Positions 1-12,100 of a stretch of 64,000 nt of DNA are shown here, one piece after another. The stretch's first letter is position 1. The number at the start of each line of letters is the position of its first letter. The notes under the pieces are model-generated. The model had not been told where the DNA came from. It did not search any database and saw only the letters and a program-made list of their open reading frames with translations. A program made the translations under genes and the position numbers. Origin of the DNA: Cyprinodon diabolis (Eukaryota > Chordata > Actinopteri > Cyprinodontiformes > Cyprinodontidae); the NCBI GenBank assembly GCA_030533445.1, contig CM060065.1, positions 6,927,474 through 6,991,473 on the forward strand. The letters are read 5' to 3'.

Positions 1-55
1 CATCATTTCATCAGTTTGCACTTTGTCACTAAGCTTCCTGTGTTTTCTCTTGCAG

Positions 56-170
56 CTCGTTGGAGGTTTGATCTTGGGCGTGGCCCTTTGGTTGAGACAT
101 GATCACCAGATCAGCAGCCTGATGGAGGTTCAGCTGAACGGAACTCAGCCCCCCACCTCCTTCTACACCT
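56..170 (+). CDS. cd81: cd81 exon 2: end of TM1 and small extracellular loop
   Basis: The exon follows a pyrimidine-rich tract and TGCAG at 51-55 and ends at donor GTACGT at 171. It encodes [18 protein letters not shown] and then a small extracellular loop ending TSFYT, with one base carried into the next exon. The GVALWLRHD segment is a strong CD81 signature. The loop carries an N-G-T sequon (codons 137-145), a potential N-glycosylation site that human CD81 lacks. Confidence 0.95.
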
Positions 171-3100
171 GTACGTATGCCGTCTGCATGTCTGCTTCCA
201 TCCTCACACCACACCTCCTCTATCAAATGCTGCTAAACATTCGCTTTAGAGGAAAAGTCAGTTCAGCAAGGAATAGCCAATGGATCATTATTTATACCTA
301 AAACTAATACGTTTGCGGTGTTATTCACGCATTATTCAGTAAAAAATAAAAACAATTCTCACTCCTCCCATCTTCCAGCAGTGACGTCACGGTGCGGTAA
401 GCCTAGCGCCATTCTCCCCGCTTTACAAGCAAAATCAGTGGGAACTACTAGACACATCTGCAATCAACAACAATTAGTGAAGATTTCCAGAGGACTTCAC
501 CATTGAAATTCACCAGAGCTATAGTGAAACTGACAATGCACATGTGCATGGCAGCTGGATGTTGGAATACATCGGGTAAAAGTAAAAAAAAATAGTTATT
601 TCACCTTTCCGATTCATGATCCTCTACCGACGGGTTCGCGGTTGGATTGCCAACTTGAAGAAGGGTTGCAAACTTGAAGGGTTACAACTTTCCTACTTGC
701 TTTTTTTTCCCCTTTGGTCCTTCTTTATCCTAGCCTGGTTCTGCTGGAGGTTTCTTCCTGTTAAAAGGGAGTTTTTCCTCTCCACTGTCGCTACAAGCAT
801 GCTTGGTTTGAGGGATTGCTAAAGACTCAATGAGTCGATGCAATGGTTTTCCTTAGATAGAACTATGAATGAATTTGACTGGATGATCTGGTGAACTGTA
901 AATTGCCTTGAGATGACGTGTGTTGTGAATTGGCGCTATAGAAAGAAACTGAATTGAATATTATAATGGATAAAATGAAAAACAAATCAATAGTTATCTA
1001 TATTCACTGATTATGTAATGCCGGGTTCTTACTGAAGGCTTTTTAAACCCCAGGGGCCTCAGCTTTGCATGCAAAGTCTATAGTGGACGTGAAGATCGCA
1101 TTTCCTTTTTTTGTTGAAGGAAAGTAGCAGCTCTGATCTCTGGCAAAGATTCACGGCTCAAGTAGGAAGAGCTGAGCACAATGTTGGATAGAGGAAAACA
1201 GTCGAAACATTGGAAACATATTATTCCTCCTGAGTCACCCAGGTTGGGGGGGTTTCCTGGCCCTCTGAGGCCTTTAGTACCAATCATTTGAGGTTTTTAG
1301 GACTTTTACGATATTTTTCCTGAACCCCATCCCCCATTTTACTCCTTAGATTACCGGCTGACTTCCCAGCACTTTTTCACAAAGTAAAACTCGTCCTTAA
1401 GGGGTTTCTGAACCGTGGGGCTCAGTGACCATCTCCCTCCCCCAGATGCGGGGAACTCCTTGGCTAAATGTGTGGTCAGGAAGAATGACAGAAATGTGCT
1501 GCTGGCAAATGAGACATTGTGGAATGAGATTAGACAAACATGGAGCCTGACGTTTAAGGAGTGTTTCCAGGACCCCTCTGTGGAGGTCTGAGCTGGGGGC
1601 TGGGGGTGGGTTGGGGGTTAAACGGCCTCGCCCTGATCTTCGGCTGGGTGTGTGCCGTACTAACAGCCAGCACGCCACCGATCACATGAATCCGTTTGCC
1701 GTCAGCCTCCCCGTCGTTTGTTCGCGTCTCCATCGTCAGGTGGGAGGACGAGGAAGAGAGGAAGGGGCGGGTCCTGAAAGGCAGGGCCGCTTGTTCTTTA
1801 ATGCAGCATAGCTGTGGTTGGTTTTAAAAGCCACTTTGTGATTTATTTTTTTTTCCCTCGCTGATTGCATCCTGACCATTACATAAAGCTTCCCCCTCTT
1901 TCCTAAGATGGGGGGAGGAAAAAAATTCATCAGTATAGGAAAAAATTCCTCACTCCCCTCCTCCCTTTGCCCCTCCCTCCTTTCCTCTGTTGGTTTCATC
2001 GCGCTGGAGCTCTCCCTCACATCCCGTCTGGATGTGGTTACTGTTAAAGTCGCCTTATGCCCCCCCCCCTCCTTTTCTCCATCTGCTTTTCTCCTTTTGT
2101 CTCTAAGCCCCCCCCTACTAAAACAAAACCCCTAACGACCCCCCTGTCGACCAATAAAACGCATACATTCCTAACTGACTCCGAGCGCTTTGTGAGGAAC
2201 CAGCAGCAGGACGGATCTAAGCAACGTTTGCTTAACTTGTGGATAACTGGAACTAAGGTTAAGAAACGGGACACACTTCAGAGTTCATCACCAACTTCCT
2301 GTTTGGTCATTTTCTGCGTAATTACATCAGTTTCTTCATCAACAATGAAGCTGAAACAGCAGGTCGTTATGAGTTGCATAACCCTTAGTGGATCATAGAC
2401 GATCTGTCAGCACAAGTATGTCTTTTTTTTTTTTTTACAATTTTGAATTTTTACAATCCTGGGTTGGAGCCCCACTCCCACAGACCGCCACTCTGAGTCC
2501 CTGTTTACATGACACTAAACAGACATGTAAAATGAGAGAATTTATTACAAAAAGATACTTAGGTTAACTTTGCTGTTTTCTCAGATTTTATTTTATGATA
2601 GGAATTTTCATTATTTCTTTTTTTCTTTTTTGGGGGGTTTTCTCTTTTTCAGTTTGAGTTTTACAGACTGAATCAATCACATTTTCTTCACGCCCAAAAC
2701 AAATACTTCACACACACATTGACCAATAGAAATGCTTCTTCGCTCCTCACTCCAGAATAAAGCCGGCCCCTAGAAGTGAAGAGAATGTGATCTGGAAAAC
2801 ACATTTTTTTTTTAAAAAGGATGGAAAAATTTTGGAAATAATAATATGAAAAAAACATAAAAAAGAGTTTAAAAGACTAACATTTCCAAAATAACATCTG
2901 GAAAAAAAATGGCAATTTGAAAAAAATGAAATGTAAGAAACAACAAAGTTTAACTGTAAACTTAAAGTAATAGAGTTAGATGTTCTTTTTCCGGGTGGAT
3001 CATCAAAATAATTGGTCCTCCCAAATGTCAATGTGGTCATTTTCACTTAATTCAATTTCAATTCAATTCAGTTTATTTATATAGCGCCAAATTCACAACA

Positions 3101-6100
3101 CATGTCATCTCAAGGCACTTTACAGTTCAACCAGATCATACAGTCAAATTGATACAAAGTTTTCTATCTAAGGAAAACCAGTTGATTGCATTGACTCATT
3201 GACTCAAATACAATCCCTCACACTAAGCATGCTTGTAGCGACAGTGGAGAGGAAAAACTCCCTTTTAACAGGAAGAAACCTCCAGCAGAACCAGGCTCAG
3301 TGTGAGCGGCCATCTGCCGAGGCCGACTGGGGTTCAAGGAGACAGAAGCAGAGATACAAAAAGCAGCTGTAAAAGGCGGCCCCGTCCAGGAAACACACAG
3401 CCAGGCAGACGAGCTCCAAGGCAGCTCCCATGCCAGAGGATGAAGAGAGCACATCCACCCAGCCACGGCCAGAGAAACAGGACCACACCTGAAGACAGGC
3501 CGATCTCCAACATCTACAAACAAGGGTGTTGATGGAAGCAGCACAGCTGATGTTTCTTTCCTGGATGACGTCACAGCCAAACAGGAACAGACGAGGCAAA
3601 GCTACTCTGAGGAAAAGCAGAGAGAGCAGAAGGTTAGAGATTGAACAAACAGATTCTGCAGAATAGGAGAACAGAGAGAGAATGAAGCAGAATGATGAAA
3701 TGGGGGTCCCTATGTCCTCCAGCAGTCTAAGCCTATAGCAGCATAACTTTAAAGACAGCTCAGGATAACCTGAGCCACCCTAACTATAAGCTTTATCAAA
3801 AAGGAAAGTTTTAAGCCTAGTCTTAAAAGTAGACAGGGTGTCTGCCTCACGGACTAAAACTGGTAGTTGGTTCCACAGGAGAGGAGCCTGATAACTAAAA
3901 GATCTGCCTCCCATTCTACTTTTAGAAATTCTAGGAACCACTAGTAAACCTGCAGATTGAGAGCGAAGTGCTCTGTTAGGAACATAAGGAACAATCAGAT
4001 CTCTGATATAAGATGGAGCTTGGCCATTTAAGGCTTTATATGTGAGAAGGAGGATTTTAAATTCTATTCTTGATTTAACAGGAAGCCAATGAAGAGAAGC
4101 CAGGATAGGAGAGATATGATCTCTCTTTTTAATTTTCATCAGAACTCTGGCTGCAGCATTTTGGATCAGCTGAAGGATTTTAACTACAGTTTGTGGACTT
4201 CCTGATAGTAAAGAATTACAATAGTCCAGCCTTGAAGTAACAAATGCATGGACTAGTTTCTCAGCATCACCCCTGGACAGGAGATTTCTAATTTTTGCAA
4301 TGTTCCTCAGATGAAAGAAGGAAATTCTAGAAACCTCTTTGATCTGGGATTTCAATGACAGGTCCTGATCAAAAATAACACCAAGATTTTTTACTTTATT
4401 ATCTGAAATCAGTTTAATCCCATCCAAATGAAGTGACCGGCTAATCAGCTTCTTTTTCAGAGACTCTGGTCCAAAGACTATAACTTCTGTTTTGTCTGCA
4501 TTCAGAAGCAGAAAGTTAAGAGTCATCCAGGTTTTTATGTCTTCAAGACATGCCTGTAATCTATGTAATGGGTTAGCTTCATCTGGATTTATAGACAGAT
4601 ATAGCTGGGTATCATAAGCATAAAAGTGAAAATTAATCCCATGCTGTCTAATAACTCTACCAATTGGGAGCATGTATAAAGTAAAGAGAATTGGTCCTAG
4701 CACTGATCCCTGTGGTACTCCACAGGTAACCTTTGAGCGTGTTGAAGATCTATCATTAACATAAACAATCTGAATTCGATCAGATAGATAAGATTTAAAC
4801 CAGTCTAGTGCTGTTCCTTTAATTCCAACAAAATATTCAAGTCTTTCTAAAAGAATATTATGGTCAACTGTATCAAATGCAGCACTAAGATCCAACAGGA
4901 CGAACACAGATACAAGTCCATTATCTGAGGCCATGAGAATATCATTAGTGACTTTCACCAGAGCTGTTTCAGTGCTATGATGAGCTCTAAAGCCAGACTG
5001 AAACTCTTCAAAAAGTTCATTATGGTGTAAGTGGTCGCAAACTTGTTTGGCAACTACTTTCTCAAGAATTTTGGATAAGAAAGGAAGATTGGATATAGGT
5101 CTATAATTAACCAAGTCATCTGGGTCAAGAGACGGTTTCTTAAGCAGAGGTTTAATTACAGCAACCTTAAAAGTTTTAGGTACATATCCTTGTAACAGAG
5201 ATAGATTAATCACATCTAAAATGGAGGAGGAGATCAAAGGGAATACCTCCTTAAATAACCTGGTTGGAACTGGATCTAACATACAAGTTGAAGGCTTAGA
5301 TGAAGACAATAATTTTGCTAATTCAGAAAGTTCAACTGGATCAAAGCAGTCTAAACCCGGTTCAGATTCCATGACTACCTCAGGTACAATCGCGGATAGA
5401 GGAGTGCTTATGATCTTATTTTTAATAAGATCAATCTTATTTATAAAGAATCCCATAAAATCATTGCTGCTAAGAGCAGGTGGAATGGACTGTTCAACAG
5501 AGCTATGGCTCTGGGTGAGTTTGGCAACTGTATTAAAAAGAAATCTAGGATTATTCTTATTCTCCTCTATTAATGAGGAGAAGTATGCTGCTCTTGCTTT
5601 ACAAAGGGTCCTCTTATACAGCAGTAAACCATTTTTCCAGACTAGGAAGGACTCCTGCAGGCCTGTGGAGCGATATTTTCTCTCCAGTTTCCTAGCATTT
5701 TGCTTCAAAGTACGCAGCTCTGCATTAAACCAAGGAGCAAGCTTTCTATTTTCAACGGTTTTCATTTTCAAGGGAGCTGCGTTGTCTAAGGCAGTACGCA
5801 GAGAACTAGCAACCCCATCAACAAAATCATCAACCTGTGAAGGGGAATAAGCTATGCTTTTGCACTCTGCAGCACTGCTCAGCGACACAGAGGAGAGAGA
5901 AAGTGAAGCAGATTCTTTAAAATTTATAACTGCACTATCTGATAAAGATCTACTAAAATGTAACCTTCTTTTGGGGGAGGAGAACTCTGTTAAATTAATC
6001 CTGAAGGTTATTAGAAAGTGGTCAGAGAGGACAGGGTTGTGAGGAAATACTTTTATTTCTTCACATTCTATGCCGTATGTCAGCACAAGATCCAAAGTAT

Positions 6101-9100
6101 GAAGATGAGAATGTGTGGGACTATTCACATTTTGAACAAAGCCAATAGTGTCTAAGATAGCATTAAAGGCTGCTCTTAAGCTATCGCCTTCAATGTCAGC
6201 ATGGATGTTAAAATCTCCCACTATGATGACCCTGTCAGTATTTAATACCAAATCAGAAAGGAACTCTGAAAACTCATCTAAAAATTCAGAGTAAGGACCT
6301 GGCGGACGATACAAAGTTACAAAAAGAAGAGGTTTTCTTGCCTTGAAATTTGGATGAGGGAAATTAAGGGTTAAATGTTCAAAAGAGTTGTAGGTATTAA
6401 CTGTTTTGGAGTAATCAGTAAGTCAGACTGGAAGATTGTTACTACTCCTCCTCCTCGCCCAGAACTTCTGGGTATGTGAAAATTTAAATAGCTTGAAGGA
6501 GTTGCCTCATTTATGCTCACATAATCCTCTTGCTGCAGCCAGGTTTCTGTAAGGCAAAACAAGTCAACGTGATTATCACAAATCAAGTCATTAACTAGCA
6601 GACTTTTAGAGGAAAGCGATCTTATGTTAAACAGACCGCATTTAATTGTTTTAACTTTTTCCCCAATTGGAGTTATTTTGATTTTAATTAGATTATCATG
6701 ATTTACTCCTTTGGGAATCTTTGCTAATTTATTAGATTTTGGTTGTGGGCAAGACACTGTCTGGATGGAGTAAAGAGTGGGTAACAGTAGAGAAGCTGCA
6801 GAGATGTGTGTTAAACTACAACTCTGCTTCCTGGTCTGCACCCTGGGTGGTCAGGGTTTTGGAGGACTAATAAATGTGGCCAGATTCCTAGAAAGAAGAG
6901 CTGCACCATCCAAAGTGGGATGGATGCCGTCTCCGAATCAGACCAGGCTTTCCCCAAAAGGATTGCCAATTATTAATGTAGCCCACGTTGTTTTCAGGAC
7001 ACCACCTAGACAACCAGCGGTTGAATGACGACATGCGGCTAAACATGTCATCACTGGTCAGATCAGGGAGGGGACCAGAGAAAATTAGTCCGACATTGTT
7101 TTGGCAAACTTACACACCGAAGCAACACTAATTTTAGTGACCTCCGATCGGCGTAACCGGGTGTCATTACCACCAGCGTGAATAACAATCTTACTGTATT
7201 TAACCTTATCCTTAGCCAGCAGTTTCAGGTAGGATTTGATGTCGCCCGTTCTGGCCCCCGGCAAACATTTGACTATGGTCCCTGGTGTCTCTAATGCCAC
7301 GTTTCTGACTATAGAGGTGCCAATCACCAGAGTGGGCTTCTCAGTGGGTGTGTCACTGAGTGGGGAAAACCGGTTAGAAACGTGAACGGGTTGGTGGTGA
7401 CCAGAAGGCAGAGATCCACGACTACGCTTTCTGCGTACAGTTACCCAATCGCCTGGCTGCTCAGGCACTTTTGGAGGACAGCTACGTGGGGGGCCTACTT
7501 TAACTCCTGGATGTTCAACAGCCTGAAGCCTGGATTCTAACTCTGACACCCTCGCCTCCAAAGCTACAAAAATACTACACTTATTACACATCCCATTATC
7601 ACTAAAGGAGGCAGAGGAATAACTGAACATCTGACACAGAGAGCAGGAGAGAGGAGAGGAAGAAGGAAGAGTTGGAAAAGAGTCAAGGGAGGGAGAGAGA
7701 GAAGCCATAGCAATGCTAAGCTAGCGCTAGCCTAGGCTAGCTACTCCTTGCTAGTGGTGGTAAGTCTGACACAGTGGAAAAATTGCAAATCTTCTTTTGG
7801 AAAGTAAGCTTGTATAAACAATGCAAACAGCAACTTTTAAACAGAGCGTGCATGAGGAGAAACTAGCTTGTGCACGCTCTCACACGCGTTTAATAGGCGT
7901 TCCGTCTCAGGAGCGGGTACAAGGATGTGCATGCTTTTTTTTTTTTTCAAGTGGAGAAGACGGGTCTATCAAAAAATCATGAACATTCTCCCCTATACCT
8001 TTAATTAACACATGAAATATATCACTCTGTGTGTAATATAATACACTAATTTCAATTTCTGAGTGGAATTGCCGAAATAAATCAACTTTTTCATGACATT
8101 CTAATCGTATTTCCTGTATAACACAAAACAATTTATAGTCTGCATCTGTGATCAGTCTGCCAGCAACACGCCAACACAGAAGCTCCATGTTCCTCCTTAC
8201 CCCAAATAACAAAAAGCTGTGTTTCCCAAACTTTTCTTGTTGGGCCTCTCTTTGGTTTACCCAATAATCCCCCGGCAACCTTTTTCAACAAAGAAATGTC
8301 AACCTCAGTAAGTTAATAATCAATAATTGCAATAAAACAACTACCATGATCTCCTTAAGATAAAAAAAATACTGCCACCATTGAAGTTTAATTATTTTTA
8401 GTGTTGTACGGATACCAATATCTGGCGGGGCCCCGATCCAGCACTAAAATGGTGGTATCAGTATCAGCAAGTACCAACAAATAGGGCACAGATACCATTT
8501 TTAGAGCCAAAAGTTTATTCAACTATTGTCACCCATTCCAGGTAGGCAATAAAAAGTTCTACTGGATTCACTTTGTATTAGTCTTTTTCCTGCTTCACAA
8601 AGGTAGGCAGCAGCTCGACAAAGCCATGATGGCAATTATTTTACATCCAAGTAGTATGCAGTTCTTCATATATACACACGCACATCAATTTCAAACAGAT
8701 GGTATCGGTATGGTATCGGTATTGGCCGATACTGCACAGCCAGATATCAGATATCGGTGTCAGGGCCAAAAAATGGCATCGGTGCAATAATAATTATTTT
8801 AACACCAAAACTGTTTATTTTACTACGTAACAGAACTTAACATTAAGATTGATTATAAAAAAGAATAAATAAATAAATAAAAAACTCAAAATGGGTCATT
8901 AAGTCAGTTCATTTCTACCATGCACCCCTTGTAATTACACTGGACCCCCTGTAGGGGGCCCCCCACTTTGGGAACAACTGACTTAAAGTGATATAAATAG
9001 TTTTTTATGTCCTTGTCTTTCATTTTACTCCATTATTTTCGAGTTGACTGTAGAGTTGCAGCACTAGTTGACTCCCTCTGTGACCAAGGAAAATGTCTTC

Positions 9101-12100
9101 TCTGCCGGAGGTAGTGAGGACAGGACGGTATCCTCATCCTGGCTCCACAGCATTTCCTGAGCTGTAAAAGTCTGTGTACCGCAGCTTCCATCGGGCTGAA
9201 ATACAAAGCCACTGCTGGATTTGAATGAATAACCTGAAGTCCATCATATCTCTTCATTAGTCAAATTTGGAGCAGTAACGCTGAGATGAGCCAATAGAGA
9301 AATGGACTTTAGCTGTGGGTAGTTTTTTTCTGGAGCAATTAAATAAAGGGATGGTGCTGCAATGTGGGCTGTTGCTGTTATATTAAAGTCTATTCAAAAA
9401 TGCTTTCTTATTTGAATTGATAAGGTTAGGTAAGGTCCCTGAGCTGCTGGGCGGTGGTGCTTCCTGTCATGTTTAATGAACAAATACTTCAGTCTGTCCT
9501 TCCACATTCATTAGCAGATAACTATACAACAAAGTAGGTCATCTGAAGTTGCCAAATGATTTAGCATCAATACAGAGCTTTTTTTAATAGTTTTTGTGTA
9601 ACTCTTCACTTATTGTGTCAGAGACCAGAAAACAGTGGTTATCCGACCATGGCTAACCGCTAATGTTGCTAACGTTACGTTCACATCAACCAGACACACA
9701 TGTTAAATTCTTATCGAACCCTTAGAAAAAAAGGGAGGGTATGAAAAACATTCTGAATGAGCTCCATTTAATTTTCTTTTCTCCTCAAATTATCATGATT
9801 CAAATACAACTGCAGAAGAATTGTATTAGTAAAATACCAGCTTATGACTCTTTAATAACAAATTTTTCTTATTTGGGGAAAATTGTGTGTTGGTTCAGTG
9901 TAAACTTGTAATTAAGGAAGAAATTAAAGTGGAGGATTTTCTCCAATTTTTTCAAAGACCTGCCCTCTCTACTAAAAAATAAAATGCACATGCACAGATC
10001 TGTACCCACACCCTAGAGTGGAGGCCTTCAACAGGGGGTTGACAAGTGTGCCGTGTCCTCTGATTGACAAGTGTGCCGTGTCCTCTGATTGACAAGTGTG
10101 CCGTGTCCTCTGATTGGCCATTGCTCCGAGTGTCCTCTGATTGGCCAGTGTGTCGTGTCCTCTGATTGGCCAGTGTGCTGTGTGTCCTCTGATTGGCCAG
10201 TGTGCCGTGTGTCCTCTGATTGGCCATTGCTCCGAGTGTCGTCTGATTGGCCAGTGTGCCGTGTCCTCTGATTGGCCAGTGCGCCGTGTCCTCTGATTGG
10301 CCAGTGCGCCGAGTATCCTCTGATTGGCCAGTGTGCCGTGTCCTTTGATTGGCCAGTGCGCCAAGTGTGCTCTGATTGGCCAGTGCGCCAAGTGTGCTCT
10401 GATTGGCCATTGCTCCGAGTGTCCTCTGATTGGCCAGTGCGCCGTGTCCTCTGATTGGCCAGTGCGCCGTGTCCTCTGATTGGCCAGTGCGCCGTGTCCT
10501 CTGATTGGCCAGTGCGCCAAGTGTGCTCTGATTGGCCATTGCTCCGAGTGTCCTCTGATTGGCCAGTGCGCCGTGTCCTCTGATTGGCCAGTGCGCCGTG
10601 TCCTCTGATTGGCCAGTGCGCCGTGTCCTCTGATTGGCCAGTGTGCCGAGTGTCCTCTGATTGGCCAGTGTGCCGAGTGTCCTCTGATTGGCCAGTGTGC
10701 CGAGTGTCCTCTGATTGGCCAGTGCGCCGAGTGTCCTCTGTTTGGCCAGTGTGCCAAGTTTTCTCTGATTGGCCAGTGCACCGAGTGTCCTCTGTTTAGC
10801 CAGTGTGCCAAGTTTTCTCTGATTGGCCAGTGCGCCGAGTGTCCTCTGTTTAGCCAGTGTGCCAAGTTTTCTCTGATTGGCCAGTGCGCCGTGTCCTCTG
10901 ATTGGCCAGTACGCCGTGTCCTTTGATTGGCCAGTGCGCCAAGTGTCCTCTGATTGGCCAGTACGCCGTGTCCTTTGATTGGCCAGTGCGCCGAGTATCC
11001 TCTGATTGGCCAGTGTGCCGTGTCCTCTGATTGGCCAGTGCGCCGTGTCCTCTGATTGGCCAGTGCGCCGAGTATCCTCTGATTGGCCAGTGTGCCAAGT
11101 GTGCTCTGATTGGCCAGTGTGCCAAGTGTGCTCTGATTGGCCATTGCTCCGAGTGTCCTCTGATTGGCCATTGCTCCGAGTGTCCTCTGATTGGCCAGTG
11201 CGCCGTGTCCTCTGATTGGCCAGTACGCCGTGTCCTTTGATTGGCCAGTGCGCCAAGTGTCCTCTGATTGGCCAGTACGCCGTGTCCTTTGATTGGCCAG
11301 TGCGCCGAGTATCCTCTGATTGGCCAGTGTGCCGTGTCCTCTGATTGGCCAGTGCGCCGTGTCCTCTGATTGGCCAGTGCGCCGAGTATCCTCTGATTGG
11401 CCAGTGTGCCAAGTGTGCTCTGATTGGCCAGTGTGCCAAGTGTGCTCTGATTGGCCATTGCTCCGAGTGTCCTCTGATTGGCCAGTGCGCCGTGTCCTCT
11501 GATTGGCCAGTGTGCCAAGTGTCCTCTGATTGGCCAGTGCGCCGAGTGTCCTCTGTGTGGCCAGTGTGCCAAGTTTTCTCGGATTGGCCAGTGCGCCGAG
11601 TCCTCTGATTGGCCAGTACACCGTGTCCTTTGATTGGCCAGTGCGCCAAGTGTCCTCTGATTGGCCAGTACGTCGTGTCCTTTGATTGGCCAGTGCGCCG
11701 TGTCCTATGATTGGCCAGTACGTCGTGTCCTTTGATTGGCCAGTGCGCCGTGTCCTATGATTGGCCAGTACGCCGTGTCCTTTGATTGGCCAGTACGCCG
11801 TGTCCTTTGATTGGCCAGTGCGCAGTGTCCTCTGATTGGCCAGTACGCCGTGTCCTTTGATTGGCCAGTGCGCCGAGTGTCCTCTGATTGGCCAGTGTGC
11901 CGTGTGTCCTCTGATTGGCCATTGCTCCGAGTGTCCTCTGATTGGCCAGTGTGCCGTGTCTTCTGATTGGCCAGTGTGCCGTGTCCTCTGATTGGCCAGT
12001 ACACCGTGTCCTTTGATTGGCCAGTACGCCGAGTGTCCTCTGATTTGCCAGTGTGCCGTGTGTCCTCTGATTGGCCATTGCTCAGAGTGTCCTCTGATTG

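Larger units (their letters stand above)
3048..7790 (-). mobile_element. Near full-length L2/CR1-clade LINE, inactive
   Basis: On the minus strand the order is ORF1 (7708-7085), ORF2 endonuclease start (6841-6371), the rest of ORF2 (6314-3780), an untranslated tail of about 730 bases and a terminal (GAATT)n-like repeat at 3048-3075. The tail is the sequence found as fragments across the window. Two defects are visible: a frameshift in the endonuclease near 6400-6430, and loss of a catalytic aspartate in the reverse transcriptase. The 5' boundary is approximate. The clade is called from the ORF1 esterase domain, the GDFN/SDH-type endonuclease and the RT motifs. Confidence 0.88.

Noticed and set aside
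5221..5850. Plus-strand 209-codon frame
   Set aside because: Antisense shadow of the LINE ORF2.
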